NCBI GenBank assembly: GCA_023229505.1
Contig: JALNZD010000011.1
Coordinates: 27,457 to 91,456, forward strand
Origin: Bacteroidales bacterium
GTDB lineage: Bacteria > Bacteroidota > Bacteroidia > Bacteroidales > JAGOPY01
Direction of reading: 5' to 3'
DNA: 64,000 nt
Shown: positions 35,870 to 47,200 of the stretch, in pieces
Layout of the letters: each line of letters opens with the position of its first letter
Position numbering within the stretch: the first letter of the stretch is position 1
Translations under genes and position numbers: made by a program
The notes under the pieces: model-generated
The model's database searches: none
Told to the model about the DNA's origin: nothing
Seen by the model: the letters and a program-made list of their open reading frames with translations, nothing else

Positions 35870-38800
35870 TTAAGGATTATAAGACTCCCCGACATACAGG
35901 TTATAATAGAGATCGAGTGTTTCTTTTGCCTTGTCGGCCATTTCCTTCTGTCCATATGTTTCAGCGGCCTGCCAGATGGCATGCAGAATCGCGAGGCCCT
36001 GCTGGATGTCGAATGAGATATATGCCCTCTTATTTGCAGGAAATCTGAAATAATATTCCAGTAGTTCACTATAAATATCTGTCATTCTTTGCAGTATGGC
36101 ATTTCCTTTATCAATCTGTCCTGCTTTCAAATATGCTTCTGCCATGGGCAGGTTAAAGTAATTATAAGGAACGATACGGTCGGGGATCAGTTCCTGTATC
36201 CTGTCGCAGACCATTACAGCTGAATCCGGCTTGTTTTCCGCAGCCAATGCCTCTGCCAGCCTGGCATAACAATTCCGCATCGTTACTGTCATCCTGTTAA
36301 TGTCATCACTGACTAAAAATCCCGGTTTCAGTATATCGAACTCAAATTTGTTCATCAGGTTGTCGAACATCACGGCGGAGTTCACTCCTCCAGTTTGGTT
36401 TTTACTGGTAAGCTGTTGTTTAACAGGGACCAACCGGTAAGCAAATCCTTCCAGTTGCAAATAACTATCCAGGCCAATGTAAGGCTCGCTGCCAGTTGTG
36501 CTGACATAATAAACCGGCCTTTCCCAATTGTTATGAGCCAGCAAATCAAGCATCATCAGGTAATTCTTGGTAATGACATTGCTGCTGATCCTCCATTCAA
36601 GGTTTGTCACCTGCCCGGCGAGTTTGCGCGGCACTGTTCCGTTGTTTACAACGGTAGCCGAATCAACCGTAATCCTGAATTTTTTAGTGGGGAAATAGTC
36701 GGCCATTCCCCTGCCAGTATTTATCTGCAGTCTCTTCTCATCTTTTTTGATGATATCGAAGAGGTCTTTCACCTCTACATAATCCGTAATATTTTCCTTC
36801 TCAACCAGGAAAGTTATATCGTGAGAACCGTTGCGGTAAAATTCCTGTGTCAGGGAAAACGGAACCGGCTTTGAATCGTAAGCCTGGCGCTTCATCTGGT
36901 CGATGTACCAGTCGGTATTGAGCAGGCTCAGGTTACAGACGCGCACATCAGTCCGTATGCCTTCCACTTCCTGAGCGTACCAGAGAGGAAAAGTGTCGTT
37001 GTCGGCGTTGGTAAAAAGAATTGCCCCCGGGGCGCAGGAATTCAGGTAATTTTTGGCCGTTTCCAGTGCGGTGTAACGTCCTGACCGGTCGTGGTCATCC
37101 CAACCCTGTGAAGCCATGATAATGGGTACCAGGAGAAAAACTGTTCCCGCGGAGATGATGGCTGAAAGGCTGTGGGCCAGCTTTTTTGAAAGCAATTCGA
37201 AAAGCCATATCACACTGAGGCCTATCCAGATAGCAAAAGCGTAAAAAGATGCTGTGTAAGCATAATCACGCTCACGCGGCTGTGGCGAATGCTGGTTGAG
37301 ATAGATAGTGATGGCAAGGCCGGTCATAATGAATAGCAGCATGACAACTATGCCATCTTTGGAATTCTTTTTAAACTGATAATATAGTCCGAGTAAACCA
37401 AAGATAAGGGGAAAGAAGAAATATGTATTCCGGGCCTTGTTGGAAAGGCTTCCCGGGATATTTTCCTGTGGCCCTAACCGGCCATTATCCATGAAATTGA
37501 TCCCGCTGAGCCAGTTTCCATTAAGAATATCCCCATAATTGCCCTGGTTGTCATTCTGTCTTCCTACAAAATTCCAGAACAAGTAGCGGAAATACATGTG
37601 GTTCAACTGGTAGCGGAAAAAATAACGCAGGTTTTCCTTGAAAGTCGGGATGTGTTTATTATCCGGGTCTTTTTCGATTCCTGCCCAGTTCTTGTAATCT
37701 TCAATGTAGCGGTCTTCCTGGTTGTTCCACATACGCGGGAAAATCGTCATATAATCCGGGTCATAAACCGGCACCGTACCCTTACGGGAATCCCCGATAA
37801 CATATTTACCGGATTTGTCATCACGTTTGTAGACGGGTTTTCCATCTTTGCGGTCAATTACCGGTGCATTGTAATACTGGCCATAGGTCAGAGGGAAACT
37901 TCCATATTGTTCCCTGTTCAGATACGACAAAAGGCTGATCGCATTTTCAGGGTCATTTTCATCGATCGGGGGGTTGGCATTGGAGCGGATGATCAGCAGG
38001 AAAAAAGAGGAATACCCGATAAGGATAAAGACAAAACTTATCAAAACGCTGTTCAGTAGGACTTTCCTGTTCCGCCAGAGATAAAATACACCGACGATGG
38101 CGGCAGCGGCCAGCAACCGGCCGAAGAAATCACCCGCCGAACTGCTTTCAAGCATGAAAAGCAGCACCAGGATAGCTGACAAGCCGAGGATAATCTTTGG
38201 GAACAGCTTATTTTCCGAATTGGTATAAAGGAGTCCAAGGACCAGCAGGGAGCCAAGCAGCAGCATGAAGAAATAGGTCCCGGAATTAAAAGGCATTCCA
38301 AGGTTGTTGACGAAGAATAGTTCTGTATTGGCAAACAGGGATGCGATTTCGGGAACAACCCCGTAGAGAATGATACCTACCAGGATAAATGATACGCCCA
38401 GTGCGACCAGAATACCTTTCCAGTTTGGATCTTTATAATTTTTAAAGAAGAAGACGAAGACAATTGCGGGAATAGCCAGCAGGTTCAGCAGGTGGACACC
38501 GATAGACACACCGATCAGATAAGCGATGAGGATCAGCCAACGGAACGCATGCGGTTGTCCGGCCACGGTTTCCCATTTGAGGATAGCCCAGAAGGTCATT
38601 GCAGTAAATAATGAAGACATGGCGTAAACTTCTCCTTCCACGGCCGAGAACCAGAAAGAGTCGCTGAAAGTGTAAGCAAGGGCTCCGACTACACCGCTTC
38701 CGAAAATGGCGATCATCCGTGCCAGATTCATTCCACCTGAACTACTGAATAGTTTCTTCGCCAGCATGGTGATCGTCCAGAACAAAAATGCGATAGTGAG

Positions 38801-39067
38801 CCCGCTTGATAAAGCTGACATAGCATTGACCATCCTGGCTACCAGGGCTGTATCACTGAAAGCAAAAAGAGAAAAAAACCGGCCCAGGAGCTGGAAAATC
38901 GGTGCGCCCGGGGGATGGCCGACCTGAAGTTTATAAGCGGTCGCAATATATTCACCGCAATCCCAGAACGAGGTTGTAGCTTCTGAAGTCAGGATATAAA
39001 CGAGTGAGGCCACACCAAACAGGGCAAAGCCGATAAACCTGTTTAGCTTCTTATAGATAGGATCCAT
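35870..39067 (-). CDS. DUF2723 polytopic membrane protein (TMEM260-like)
   Basis: A 1065-aa membrane protein of the DUF2723 family, large proteins found throughout Bacteroidota. The first 400 residues hold many membrane helices, with the family motif ATTSFWDCGEYIATAYKLQVG near the start and HPPGAP following it, the probable acceptor/metal loop. The C-terminal 350 residues are soluble with helical repeats. A human homologue, TMEM260, is an O-mannosyltransferase, so a glycosyltransferase role is likely here. Its neighbours, a GT2 polyprenyl-phosphate sugar transferase and a deacetylase, fit a glycosylation cluster. Confidence 0.85.
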   Translation of the reverse strand: MDPIYKKLNRFIGFALFGVASLVYILTSEATTSFWDCGEYIATAYKLQVGHPPGAPIFQLLGRFFSLFAFSDTALVARMVNAMSALSSGLTIAFLFWTITMLAKKLFSSSGGMNLARMIAIFGSGVVGALAYTFSDSFWFSAVEGEVYAMSSLFTAMTFWAILKWETVAGQPHAFRWLILIAYLIGVSIGVHLLNLLAIPAIVFVFFFKNYKDPNWKGILVALGVSFILVGIILYGVVPEIASLFANTELFFVNNLGMPFNSGTYFFMLLLGSLLVLGLLYTNSENKLFPKIILGLSAILVLLFMLESSSAGDFFGRLLAAAAIVGVFYLWRNRKVLLNSVLISFVFILIGYSSFFLLIIRSNANPPIDENDPENAISLLSYLNREQYGSFPLTYGQYYNAPVIDRKDGKPVYKRDDKSGKYVIGDSRKGTVPVYDPDYMTIFPRMWNNQEDRYIEDYKNWAGIEKDPDNKHIPTFKENLRYFFRYQLNHMYFRYLFWNFVGRQNDNQGNYGDILNGNWLSGINFMDNGRLGPQENIPGSLSNKARNTYFFFPLIFGLLGLYYQFKKNSKDGIVVMLLFIMTGLAITIYLNQHSPQPRERDYAYTASFYAFAIWIGLSVIWLFELLSKKLAHSLSAIISAGTVFLLVPIIMASQGWDDHDRSGRYTALETAKNYLNSCAPGAILFTNADNDTFPLWYAQEVEGIRTDVRVCNLSLLNTDWYIDQMKRQAYDSKPVPFSLTQEFYRNGSHDITFLVEKENITDYVEVKDLFDIIKKDEKRLQINTGRGMADYFPTKKFRITVDSATVVNNGTVPRKLAGQVTNLEWRISSNVITKNYLMMLDLLAHNNWERPVYYVSTTGSEPYIGLDSYLQLEGFAYRLVPVKQQLTSKNQTGGVNSAVMFDNLMNKFEFDILKPGFLVSDDINRMTVTMRNCYARLAEALAAENKPDSAVMVCDRIQELIPDRIVPYNYFNLPMAEAYLKAGQIDKGNAILQRMTDIYSELLEYYFRFPANKRAYISFDIQQGLAILHAIWQAAETYGQKEMADKAKETLDLYYNLYVGESYNP

Positions 39068-39172
39068 AAATAAAAACCACTGGTTAATTTATAAATATTC
39101 CGCTAAAGTATAAAATAAAGACTTTCTACTTATCGTTCAATTAGATCTTCCTTAAGGTTAAGGAATTCTTAC

Positions 39173-39180
39173 TATTTTTG
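39173..39180 (+). promoter_or_regulatory. Putative -7 box of gpmA
   Basis: TATTTTTG matches TAnnTTTG, 18 nt before the ATG. No convincing -33 element. Confidence 0.3.
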
Positions 39181-39197
39181 GACAAGATTTATAAAAG

Positions 39198-39944
39198 ATG
39201 AACAGACTGGTATTATTGCGGCACGGAGAAAGCACGTGGAACAAAGAAAACCGCTTCACGGGGTGGGTTGATGTAGGTCTTTCCGAACAGGGCATCACGG
39301 AAGCAAAAGAGGCTGGCCGGGCGATGAAAGCCAAAGGATTCCGGTTCAGGGTGGCTTACACTTCCTACTTAAACCGGGCTATTAAAACCTTATGGTTGGC
39401 GCTGGAAGAGATGGACCTGATGTGGATCCCGGAGATCAAGAGCTGGCGGCTGAATGAGAAACATTATGGTATGTTGCAGGGGTTGAATAAGATCGATATG
39501 GCAGAAAAATACGGCAGTGAGCAGGTCCAGCTCTGGCGCCGCAGTTTTGATGTACTTCCCCCTCCTATTCCCGAAGATGATGAAAAGAACGCTAAATATG
39601 ATCCGCGTTATGCCGGATTAAAGGATACAGAGATCCCGAGGACAGAATCGCTTAAGGAAGTCATTGACCGTATTGTTCCCCTTTGGGAAAATGAGATCTC
39701 TAAAGCTATCCTTTCTGAAAAAGAGGTCCTGATCGCCGCACACGGCAATAGCCTGCGGGCCATTGTCAAGTTTTTGAAAAACATGAGCAATGAAGAAATC
39801 CTTGAATTCAACATTCCTACAGGTATTCCTTACGTTTTTGAGTTTGACGACCGGTTAAATTTATTGAAAGACTATTTTGTCGGTGATCCGGAGGTCATCA
39901 GGCAGATGATGGAAAAAGTGGCTAACCAGACTAAGAAGAAATAG
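39198..39944 (+). CDS. gpmA: 2,3-bisphosphoglycerate-dependent phosphoglycerate mutase
   Basis: A 248-aa glycolytic enzyme interconverting 3- and 2-phosphoglycerate. The active-site signature LRHGESTWN contains the phospho-histidine (H9), followed by RFTGWVDVGLSEQG. KHYGMLQGLNK and AAHGNSLRA provide the other catalytic residues. Length and motifs fit the family exactly. The next gene starts 6 nt downstream. Confidence 0.97.
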   Translation: MNRLVLLRHGESTWNKENRFTGWVDVGLSEQGITEAKEAGRAMKAKGFRFRVAYTSYLNRAIKTLWLALEEMDLMWIPEIKSWRLNEKHYGMLQGLNKIDMAEKYGSEQVQLWRRSFDVLPPPIPEDDEKNAKYDPRYAGLKDTEIPRTESLKEVIDRIVPLWENEISKAILSEKEVLIAAHGNSLRAIVKFLKNMSNEEILEFNIPTGIPYVFEFDDRLNLLKDYFVGDPEVIRQMMEKVANQTKKK

Positions 39945-39950
39945 ACTTAC

Positions 39951-40670
39951 ATGACTAAACAATGGGTTATCCCGGACATACACGGTTTTTCCATGACTTT
40001 ACAGGCTTTAATTGAAGATCAGATAAAGCCCTCCCGCAGTGACAACCTCTATTTTCTGGGTGACTATATCGATCGTGGCCCCGATGCCAGAGGCGTCATT
40101 GATTATATTATCAGCCTTAAAGAAGACGAATATAATATCCGGACGCTGCGAGGCAATCATGAAGATTACCTCCTCCGGACTTTCGATAATGAAACCATCC
40201 AGAAGAATATCATTGGTATTACCTATCGCAACAAGCTAAAAAAAGAGTGGTTCAAATTCGGCGGCCGGGAAACCCTTCGCAGTTTTCAGGTTTCCGACGT
40301 TCACGAAATCCCTGAAAAATATATCGCCTGGATGAGGGAGTTGGAGTACTTTATTGCATTACAAGGCTTTATCCTGGTGCATGCAGGCATGAATTTCAGT
40401 ATCGAAGATCCCTTCGATGACAAGCATTCGATGCTTTGGATCAAAGAATACAAAGTTGACCGTGTGAAGGCAGGTTTCAGGAAGCTGATCCACGGTCATG
40501 TGCCGGTAAGCCTGGAATTCATTGATTTATTGCGTACCAGCAATAGTTTCGACTTCATCGACCTCGATAATGGCATTTACATGCCGGAAAAAGAAGGTTT
40601 CGGCAATCTCGTGGCATTGGAGCTGACTTCAATGGAATTGAAGGTGCAGAATAATGTCGATATTCCCTGA
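39951..40670 (+). CDS. PPP-family serine/threonine phosphatase-like metallophosphoesterase
   Basis: A 239-aa cytoplasmic calcineurin-like phosphatase of the bacterial PPP group (like PrpA/lambda phosphatase). Metal-binding motifs appear in order: PDIHGFS, GDYIDRGPDA, RGNHEDYLLR, VHAGMNF and IHGHVPVS. It may dephosphorylate proteins or small molecules such as diadenosine tetraphosphate. It begins 6 nt after gpmA and is probably in the same transcript. Its stop abuts the convergent peptidase gene. Confidence 0.9.
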   Translation: MTKQWVIPDIHGFSMTLQALIEDQIKPSRSDNLYFLGDYIDRGPDARGVIDYIISLKEDEYNIRTLRGNHEDYLLRTFDNETIQKNIIGITYRNKLKKEWFKFGGRETLRSFQVSDVHEIPEKYIAWMRELEYFIALQGFILVHAGMNFSIEDPFDDKHSMLWIKEYKVDRVKAGFRKLIHGHVPVSLEFIDLLRTSNSFDFIDLDNGIYMPEKEGFGNLVALELTSMELKVQNNVDIP

Positions 40671-43600
40671 TTATTCCATCCGCATCAATTTCCCGGTAAT
40701 AATTTCATTTCCGGCCTGGAGGCGATAGAAATACATGCCTTCGGCAACGCGGTTCCCGGCGCTGCTGGAACCATCCCAGCGAACTTCGTGGATGCCGGCG
40801 CCGACCCTGGCCTCAAGTAACCGGTTGATAAGCTGGCCATTGATATTGTAAACCTCAAGGGAAACCCTGCTTTCTTTCTCTGTTTCAAACCTGATCACAG
40901 TTTCTTCCCTGAACGGGTTTGGATAGCTTCCAGCCCTGACTGAAGCGTCCGGCTGATTATCTTTCACATCGGTCCAGACGCCCTGGATGTTAAAGAACTC
41001 GAGGATCTGGATCATCAGGTCGTCTTTGTTTTTATCACCATCCTGCAATCCGCCGAATTCAAAGGAAAACCCCACAGTGCGGTATGTCCCGGCATCGTAG
41101 GAAACACCTGCACCATATTGAGGGTCGCTGTTCATGAACATCATCTGTGCCGGTGGAATGGCGCCAAGATGGTCGATATAGTTGTTATCGCCATTAAATA
41201 AGTAGGACATTCCTTCTGCGATAGTGCCTGCCTGTCCGTCTAACTGCGCCAGGTCTCCGTTTCCATCTTCAAGGCCAGCAATATTGAACATCGGGTGAAC
41301 CGCTGTCGGGGCGTCGTAGAACCAGGTATCTGCACCTTCCATGAACAGGTTGCCGCCCTGTTCCAGGTAATCAGCCAGTATCTGTCCTTCATCCGCGGTT
41401 AAAACATAGTTATTATCATAAGTTCCGAGGCAAACAAATATTGAAGCATAAAGGTTCCGGTCCGGTGGGAAAGCCTCCATCTTGTCGTAACCGACCTCCA
41501 GGTTATTCAGGCACTGTTCGATGATAGCCGGAGAGTTGTGGTTGACATCCCAGTCCAGCAGTAGTACCGGTATCTGGCCTATATATTCAACAAATTCATC
41601 ATAGCCGGTAATATTAAGGTCTGCTGAAATGTCGAAGCTGAACAACGGGGCTTCGCCGGCAGGTGCAGCCTGATCTACCGTAACTTCGAACGATTGCCCT
41701 GCAGATGTGCCTGCAATTATATCACCATATGCAAGAGGTGAATTGTTTACTGTGACATATTGACTTCCGGTTGAAAGGCTGCCCATAACGTTATAGGCAT
41801 CTGCAGAACCAGCGTTAAGTGCGGAAATCAGGATAGTTGCTGTTTCGCCCGGGTCGAGCCTTCCGTTATTGTTTCCGCCGGAATCATCGACCAGGTATTC
41901 AGCCATCTCTAAAATCGGTGCGTGGCCTGGGATCGCGAAACTGCCGCTCCAGGTTTCTCTTCCTGATGTTCCTGTAGCATCCAGCCCGAACATAACTATG
42001 TGGAGATCGGGAATATTTTCGAGGGCATTAATCTCGAAGCCATTAGTTATCGTTACTGTTTCACCTGCCGGAATGGTGCCATAAGACGCGGAAGCGCCCG
42101 TGATACCAATGTATTCATCTCCGCTTGAAATTTCTGCGATGACGTTTGAAGCGTCTGCAGTTCCCACGTTTGTGAGTCCGATGGTCAGGAACGCTGATTC
42201 GCCATAATCGAGCAAACCGTCGCCGTTTCCTGCGGCATCATTGATTTCAATGGAAGAAACGGTGATATATGCCCCGTCAGGCGGAATAACACTTACATCT
42301 TCATAAATTGTTTCGGTGTTAAAACCAGTGACTACGAGTTTTGCGTTACCCGGGTTCAAAGTATGGTCGATGGTCACACTTCCGGTAACATCAGTAATTC
42401 CGGTAAAAAACAATCCGTCCTGGCTCAGGGTAACCATGGCGTTCTCCACCGGGCTACCCGTTGAGGTAACAGTAGTGATGAACGGAATGCCAACCATGAT
42501 CATGTAATTTGAGAGGGTAAGGTCCACCGGAGTTGCTGTACGGGCCTGTATAGAAGGATCGCCAAAGAAGTTCCATGTTGTGGCAGTCTCCCAATCAGCA
42601 CTGCCGCCCGATTCCACGCACATCAGCGTGAGGCCGTTGAAGATCATTGATCCAAGAGTGGTCCGTTGTTCGGTAGTATTGATACCATCCTGTCCCGGGT
42701 GGGCCGAATAATCATAACCGCCGATCAATACATCCATAAAATAATCCTGTCCGCGCATAGGTTCCGACCAGGGTTGGCTGATGGATGCCCCCATGAACAT
42801 GATGGCGCCGCCGTTTTCTTTACGCAGCCAGGCTTCAGCAAAGCAGGTGCCCAGGTCAAAATCGCCATTGTTGCAGGCAACTGAAATGATAAAAGGCAGC
42901 TTGTTTTCATTGGTCAGTGCAGCTACATTGGTGGAACTGAATCCGGTTGTTCCCCAGCCATCAGGCCAGCCATGTCCTGTATAATTGATCACAGAGGTGC
43001 CGGTATTGACGGCATTGCTTACCATGGCTATAGTTGCACCCGGGTCATATATCGTTGTAAAAGTGTCGTAAGTAAAAGGTTCAAGTTTATCATTGAAAAT
43101 AACTGACTCATGCGCGGCGTCTGCTTCTCCGTCATCGCCGATGCCGGCTCCTTCGGCAGAAGCCATACCGGTTGCACTTGCGTACCAGGTGCCTCCCATT
43201 TCCGGTAATTTCTCATAGTTGATCACTTTATTGACCTGCACGGTCACATCAGCAGGAGAATTAGCCGAAAAACGCCCGACGGCGATATCAGCAAAATCAT
43301 CGGTCCCGACAACCGTTCCGACCTGCGGATCCATAGGCCGGCCATAACTGTTGGTCTCGCATTGGATATCTGTCCAATCGCCAACAAGGAGGACATACAG
43401 AATATTGTTATTGTTGTCATAGGCAGCCTGTACATTCGCATTGACTGTCGTCCCTGAAGGGACCACCTCTTCAGATAAGTTGTATCCTTTTTCCCTTTTC
43501 CACTGCACATAAGGTTGGATAGCCGCTTCGTCCCTTGAAGTTACGATCACATGAATATCGCCAAATTCACCGATCGTCAGGTTATCACGGTTTAAAGAAG

Positions 43601-44249
43601 CATAATTGATGAAAACCGACTTATAAATTCCATTCATTTCGCGTACGATCACCGTTGGCACCTTGGGCAGCGGATTTAGGGAAATGGAATTATTCTCCAC
43701 TAGTCTGACCGTTATCGATTTATAAATCCTTAGCACCTGCCGTGCGGCATTATACTGGAAAGGATAGACATAAACGCTCGTTCCGCGGATATCCCTCAGG
43801 ATAAAAGGCTCCGTATTTTCAGCCAGGTTTGCCGGGTACCACGAATCGGTAATCGAACGCGGTCCAATAATGTAAGGCACCGTTGAGGGATCCTGGTCGC
43901 GGTAAATTACACCACGGGAAGGAACCAACGGGTAACTGAGGCTGATATCTTCATAACTGCCGGGAATGATCTCTAAAGTGACGTTTTTCACTGGATCAAT
44001 CATCACCGTTGCATTAAGATAAGGCAACTCGGCAAAACCTTTTTTCTGTGTCACAATTTTTCCTTCAAAATCGATCCGGGAATAAGTCACTCCACTGAGC
44101 GTAACATCGGTAACACTATAACTATCCGTTGTGAACTCAAGCTGATGGGTACCGCCTTGTGGCTGCGTGTATCTTACCTGAAAACCGTCGGATGCGTATA
44201 ACATCACAACGGTGAGGGAAAGGATCACTGAAAATATGACTCTTTTCAT
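40671..44249 (-). CDS. C25 (gingipain-type) cysteine peptidase with T9SS/FlgD tail
   Basis: A 1192-aa secreted protease. After a signal peptide (ending LYASDG) comes a propeptide, then the C25 domain at about residues 230-560. The catalytic pair is H426 in NYTGHGWPDG and C459 in SVACNNGDF, 33 residues apart, matching the His/Cys spacing of gingipains. Two Ig-like/CARDB-type repeats follow. The last 80 residues (PNPFREETVIRFETEKESRV through GKLMRME) are a FlgD-like T9SS sorting domain. It would cut proteins at the cell surface, probably at basic residues, though specificity is not readable. It is followed in tandem by a paralogue. Confidence 0.92.
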   Translation of the reverse strand: MKRVIFSVILSLTVVMLYASDGFQVRYTQPQGGTHQLEFTTDSYSVTDVTLSGVTYSRIDFEGKIVTQKKGFAELPYLNATVMIDPVKNVTLEIIPGSYEDISLSYPLVPSRGVIYRDQDPSTVPYIIGPRSITDSWYPANLAENTEPFILRDIRGTSVYVYPFQYNAARQVLRIYKSITVRLVENNSISLNPLPKVPTVIVREMNGIYKSVFINYASLNRDNLTIGEFGDIHVIVTSRDEAAIQPYVQWKREKGYNLSEEVVPSGTTVNANVQAAYDNNNNILYVLLVGDWTDIQCETNSYGRPMDPQVGTVVGTDDFADIAVGRFSANSPADVTVQVNKVINYEKLPEMGGTWYASATGMASAEGAGIGDDGEADAAHESVIFNDKLEPFTYDTFTTIYDPGATIAMVSNAVNTGTSVINYTGHGWPDGWGTTGFSSTNVAALTNENKLPFIISVACNNGDFDLGTCFAEAWLRKENGGAIMFMGASISQPWSEPMRGQDYFMDVLIGGYDYSAHPGQDGINTTEQRTTLGSMIFNGLTLMCVESGGSADWETATTWNFFGDPSIQARTATPVDLTLSNYMIMVGIPFITTVTSTGSPVENAMVTLSQDGLFFTGITDVTGSVTIDHTLNPGNAKLVVTGFNTETIYEDVSVIPPDGAYITVSSIEINDAAGNGDGLLDYGESAFLTIGLTNVGTADASNVIAEISSGDEYIGITGASASYGTIPAGETVTITNGFEINALENIPDLHIVMFGLDATGTSGRETWSGSFAIPGHAPILEMAEYLVDDSGGNNNGRLDPGETATILISALNAGSADAYNVMGSLSTGSQYVTVNNSPLAYGDIIAGTSAGQSFEVTVDQAAPAGEAPLFSFDISADLNITGYDEFVEYIGQIPVLLLDWDVNHNSPAIIEQCLNNLEVGYDKMEAFPPDRNLYASIFVCLGTYDNNYVLTADEGQILADYLEQGGNLFMEGADTWFYDAPTAVHPMFNIAGLEDGNGDLAQLDGQAGTIAEGMSYLFNGDNNYIDHLGAIPPAQMMFMNSDPQYGAGVSYDAGTYRTVGFSFEFGGLQDGDKNKDDLMIQILEFFNIQGVWTDVKDNQPDASVRAGSYPNPFREETVIRFETEKESRVSLEVYNINGQLINRLLEARVGAGIHEVRWDGSSSAGNRVAEGMYFYRLQAGNEIITGKLMRME

Positions 44250-44285
44250 ATTGATTATTTTATATTTGAATCGAAAGTAAGCAAA

Positions 44286-47200
44286 TTATTTATTGATGAT
44301 TAATTTTTTTGTCAGCTGCTGACCACCGTTTGTTATGACACAGAAGTACATTCCTGAACGAAGGTCATTGGTTTCCAGCTTTATCCGGTTGGATCCTGCT
44401 TCGAGCATCCTGTCTTTAATGACTTCCCCGGTCTTATTTCCCGTAAGGTCATAAATAGTAACCGAGACTGGGGAAGCAGATGGAAGCTGGATAAAGAGAT
44501 CGGTCTGTTCCCTTGCCGGGTTTGGCAGGATGAAGGAGTCAAACTGATTTTTAATTGAAAGGTCTCCAACCGAGACATAAGGGGCAAGAGCCGGGAAGAT
44601 GATGTAATCGATCCAGGCGGCATCTGCACCGGCGGAAACGGAGTAATCCTTGGTATAAACCCATTTGAAGGAATGTTGACCCGCTGTAACCGGGTACGCC
44701 ATTCTTTGCCAACCCATTTCGCCGTCCCAGCGCTCTATTTCAACATTATCGATAAAAAATCCGAGCCAGTCGTAGTCATTGCTGCCGGGATCATCTTCGC
44801 AGGAAACTTTTCTGAAAAAGGAAATACTGTCATCAATCGCCACATCCATATCGATAAAAATGGCTGAATTCTGGTCATCAGTGATAACCCCTGACCTGGC
44901 TGAGTATATTCCTTCATAAACTCCTTCGCCGGTAATCTGCCAGGGTTGCATTCCACCCATCACCCATGTAAAAGTTTCGAAATTGGCTGTCTCAAAATCC
45001 TCCATTATCAGGCCAACCGGTGTGTTGAACAGTTGAACCGCCGAATAGGGGCCAGATGAAAGATTAAAGGTCAGATCGATGAGGGTTCCGGCTGCAATTT
45101 CTTCTGCAAGGGTAGCCGTGAAGACGGCTTGTTTCATCCCGCCCCAGGCAAGGGTGTCGAAGGTATATGTTGTGTTATATAGAGTGATATAAGGACTATA
45201 GGACTGTAAGACTGTAAGAATGTTAAGAGCATCGCAATGGCCGCTGTTTTGGCAATTCAATAAGAAGTCGACCGTTTCTCCGGCATCAAGTCTGAAATTG
45301 CCGTTTCCACTTTGCGTATCATCAATAGTCAGGCTGCCTATTTCCATGATGGGAGCGTACAAAGTAACTGAAAAAGAGGAATTCCATATCTCCCGCGTTT
45401 CATCCTGAATGTTGAGGTTAAATGGCACAATGTGCATATCGGGGACATAACCGGCCACCGTGAACCGGAAAGCATCCGGCTGCATCACAGAATCCTGGGA
45501 TAAGATAGTCCCATAATCCTGGTAATTATCAGTAATACTTATATATTCATCATCTGTAGAAAGGGTTGCATTGGAATTCACCGCATCGCCGTTACCCCAG
45601 TTCTTGAGTTCGACATTGAGCAGGATATCTTCACCAAATTCGACAATTTCGTTAAAATTTCCATTGATATCATTGATGATAAATTGATTGAGCATCACAT
45701 AAGGTCCCTCAGGATTAGCAATCAGGACGGTACCGGTAAATGGTTGAAAATTCTGAGCTGTAACAACAACATCGGCATTTCCCGGTGAAGGGGTGCCAGT
45801 CAGGTAGACCAGTGCTACGCCATTGGAATCAGCCAGGGCTGCACCCAGGCCAATGCCATCCATGGAAACTGCGACGTAGGCATAAGGGGGGGCATAAACC
45901 GTAAAAGTGGGACTTCCTAACGGAATTAGCGGATCGAAGGTAACAGACATGGCAGGAGGTTCAGAGAAGTAAACCATAAGGGAAGGATCACCCATCAGGT
46001 TATAGGCTTCCCAGTAATATTCGGCTGAACCGGGTGAGCCTTCCGTGACAGCAAGGTTACCGGCAAAGATCATCTGGTCCATCGAGGTATACCATTCGCC
46101 AAAAGGTTCGCCATGCGTATGAAATGCACGGTCGTAATTCCCGAAGGTAGTTTCCTCATAAGAAGGTGGATCACCGGCTATTGCGCCAACACCGACGCCA
46201 AAGTAATAATCTTCATCCCAGAAAGTGCTGTTGGACGCACCTATATAACCGACAGCCCCTTTATTAGCGGCACGCACTATCGCCTCCCCGAAACATTCAC
46301 TCACCTGGTATTCGCTGGTGGAACAGCAATTGCCAACCAGTAAGCCATATTTGCCATCATTTTGCAATGCGGGGATATGGCTAACTGAGAAACTCGGGTC
46401 GGCCCAGCCATCCGGGGAACCATGAGCGGTATAATTCGCATAGGTAACGCCGTCGGAAATATTCTGGCGGATAAGTGCGGCATTGCTCCCGGATTCCGGG
46501 TATAAATATGTATAAGAAAATATCCCATTAGAAGCATTGAAATAATTTTCCGTGCCGTAATTGATCTGTCCGTTGCCGTGAACAGGTCCGAAAGTACCAT
46601 CCATACCGGCTATCATCACGACCGTGTCGAGGTAAGTAGTTGTTGGCATCGTATATTGCTCATACATTAGGGTCTTATCGATCTGTGGCTGCAATTGTGC
46701 CGTATTCTGGGCGGAAAATCTTCCGTAAAAAATCTCCGGGAAATAGTCACCGGTATATTCGCAATAATAGAGATCAGTCACATGGCCTGCAGCTTGTCCC
46801 GCCCACGTAGGCACCTGGGCGATATCACCCACGAAAAGGACGAAGGTTGGCGCCGGGTCCTCAGGGGTGGCATTATCATAGAGATTTTGCAGGTAAGCTT
46901 TGATCTGGAATGTGGTGGTCCCGACATTCGGATCATCAGTATAAGCTTCGATAACGGTGAATCCTTTTTTTATCTTCCATTCGATGAGCGGCTGTAATTG
47001 GGCTTCAAACATCCGGTCGGCCACGATCACAAATTTAACCGGGTAACGGCTAAAGTTTTCCCTGCCGCTATTTTCCGGTTCCCTGTAATTGAGTAAAGAA
47101 TTGAAAACCGGTGAAAAGTAATGATTGCTGTAAATTTGCTTGTTAAGCTCGGTTGAAGGCAGGTCAGCATTCCCGAAAGTGATTTCAATCTCAAGGTTTT

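Noticed and set aside
37598..38059. 153-aa rightward ORF within the DUF2723 gene
   Set aside because: Antisense to a conserved membrane protein; composition is that of a reverse-frame shadow.
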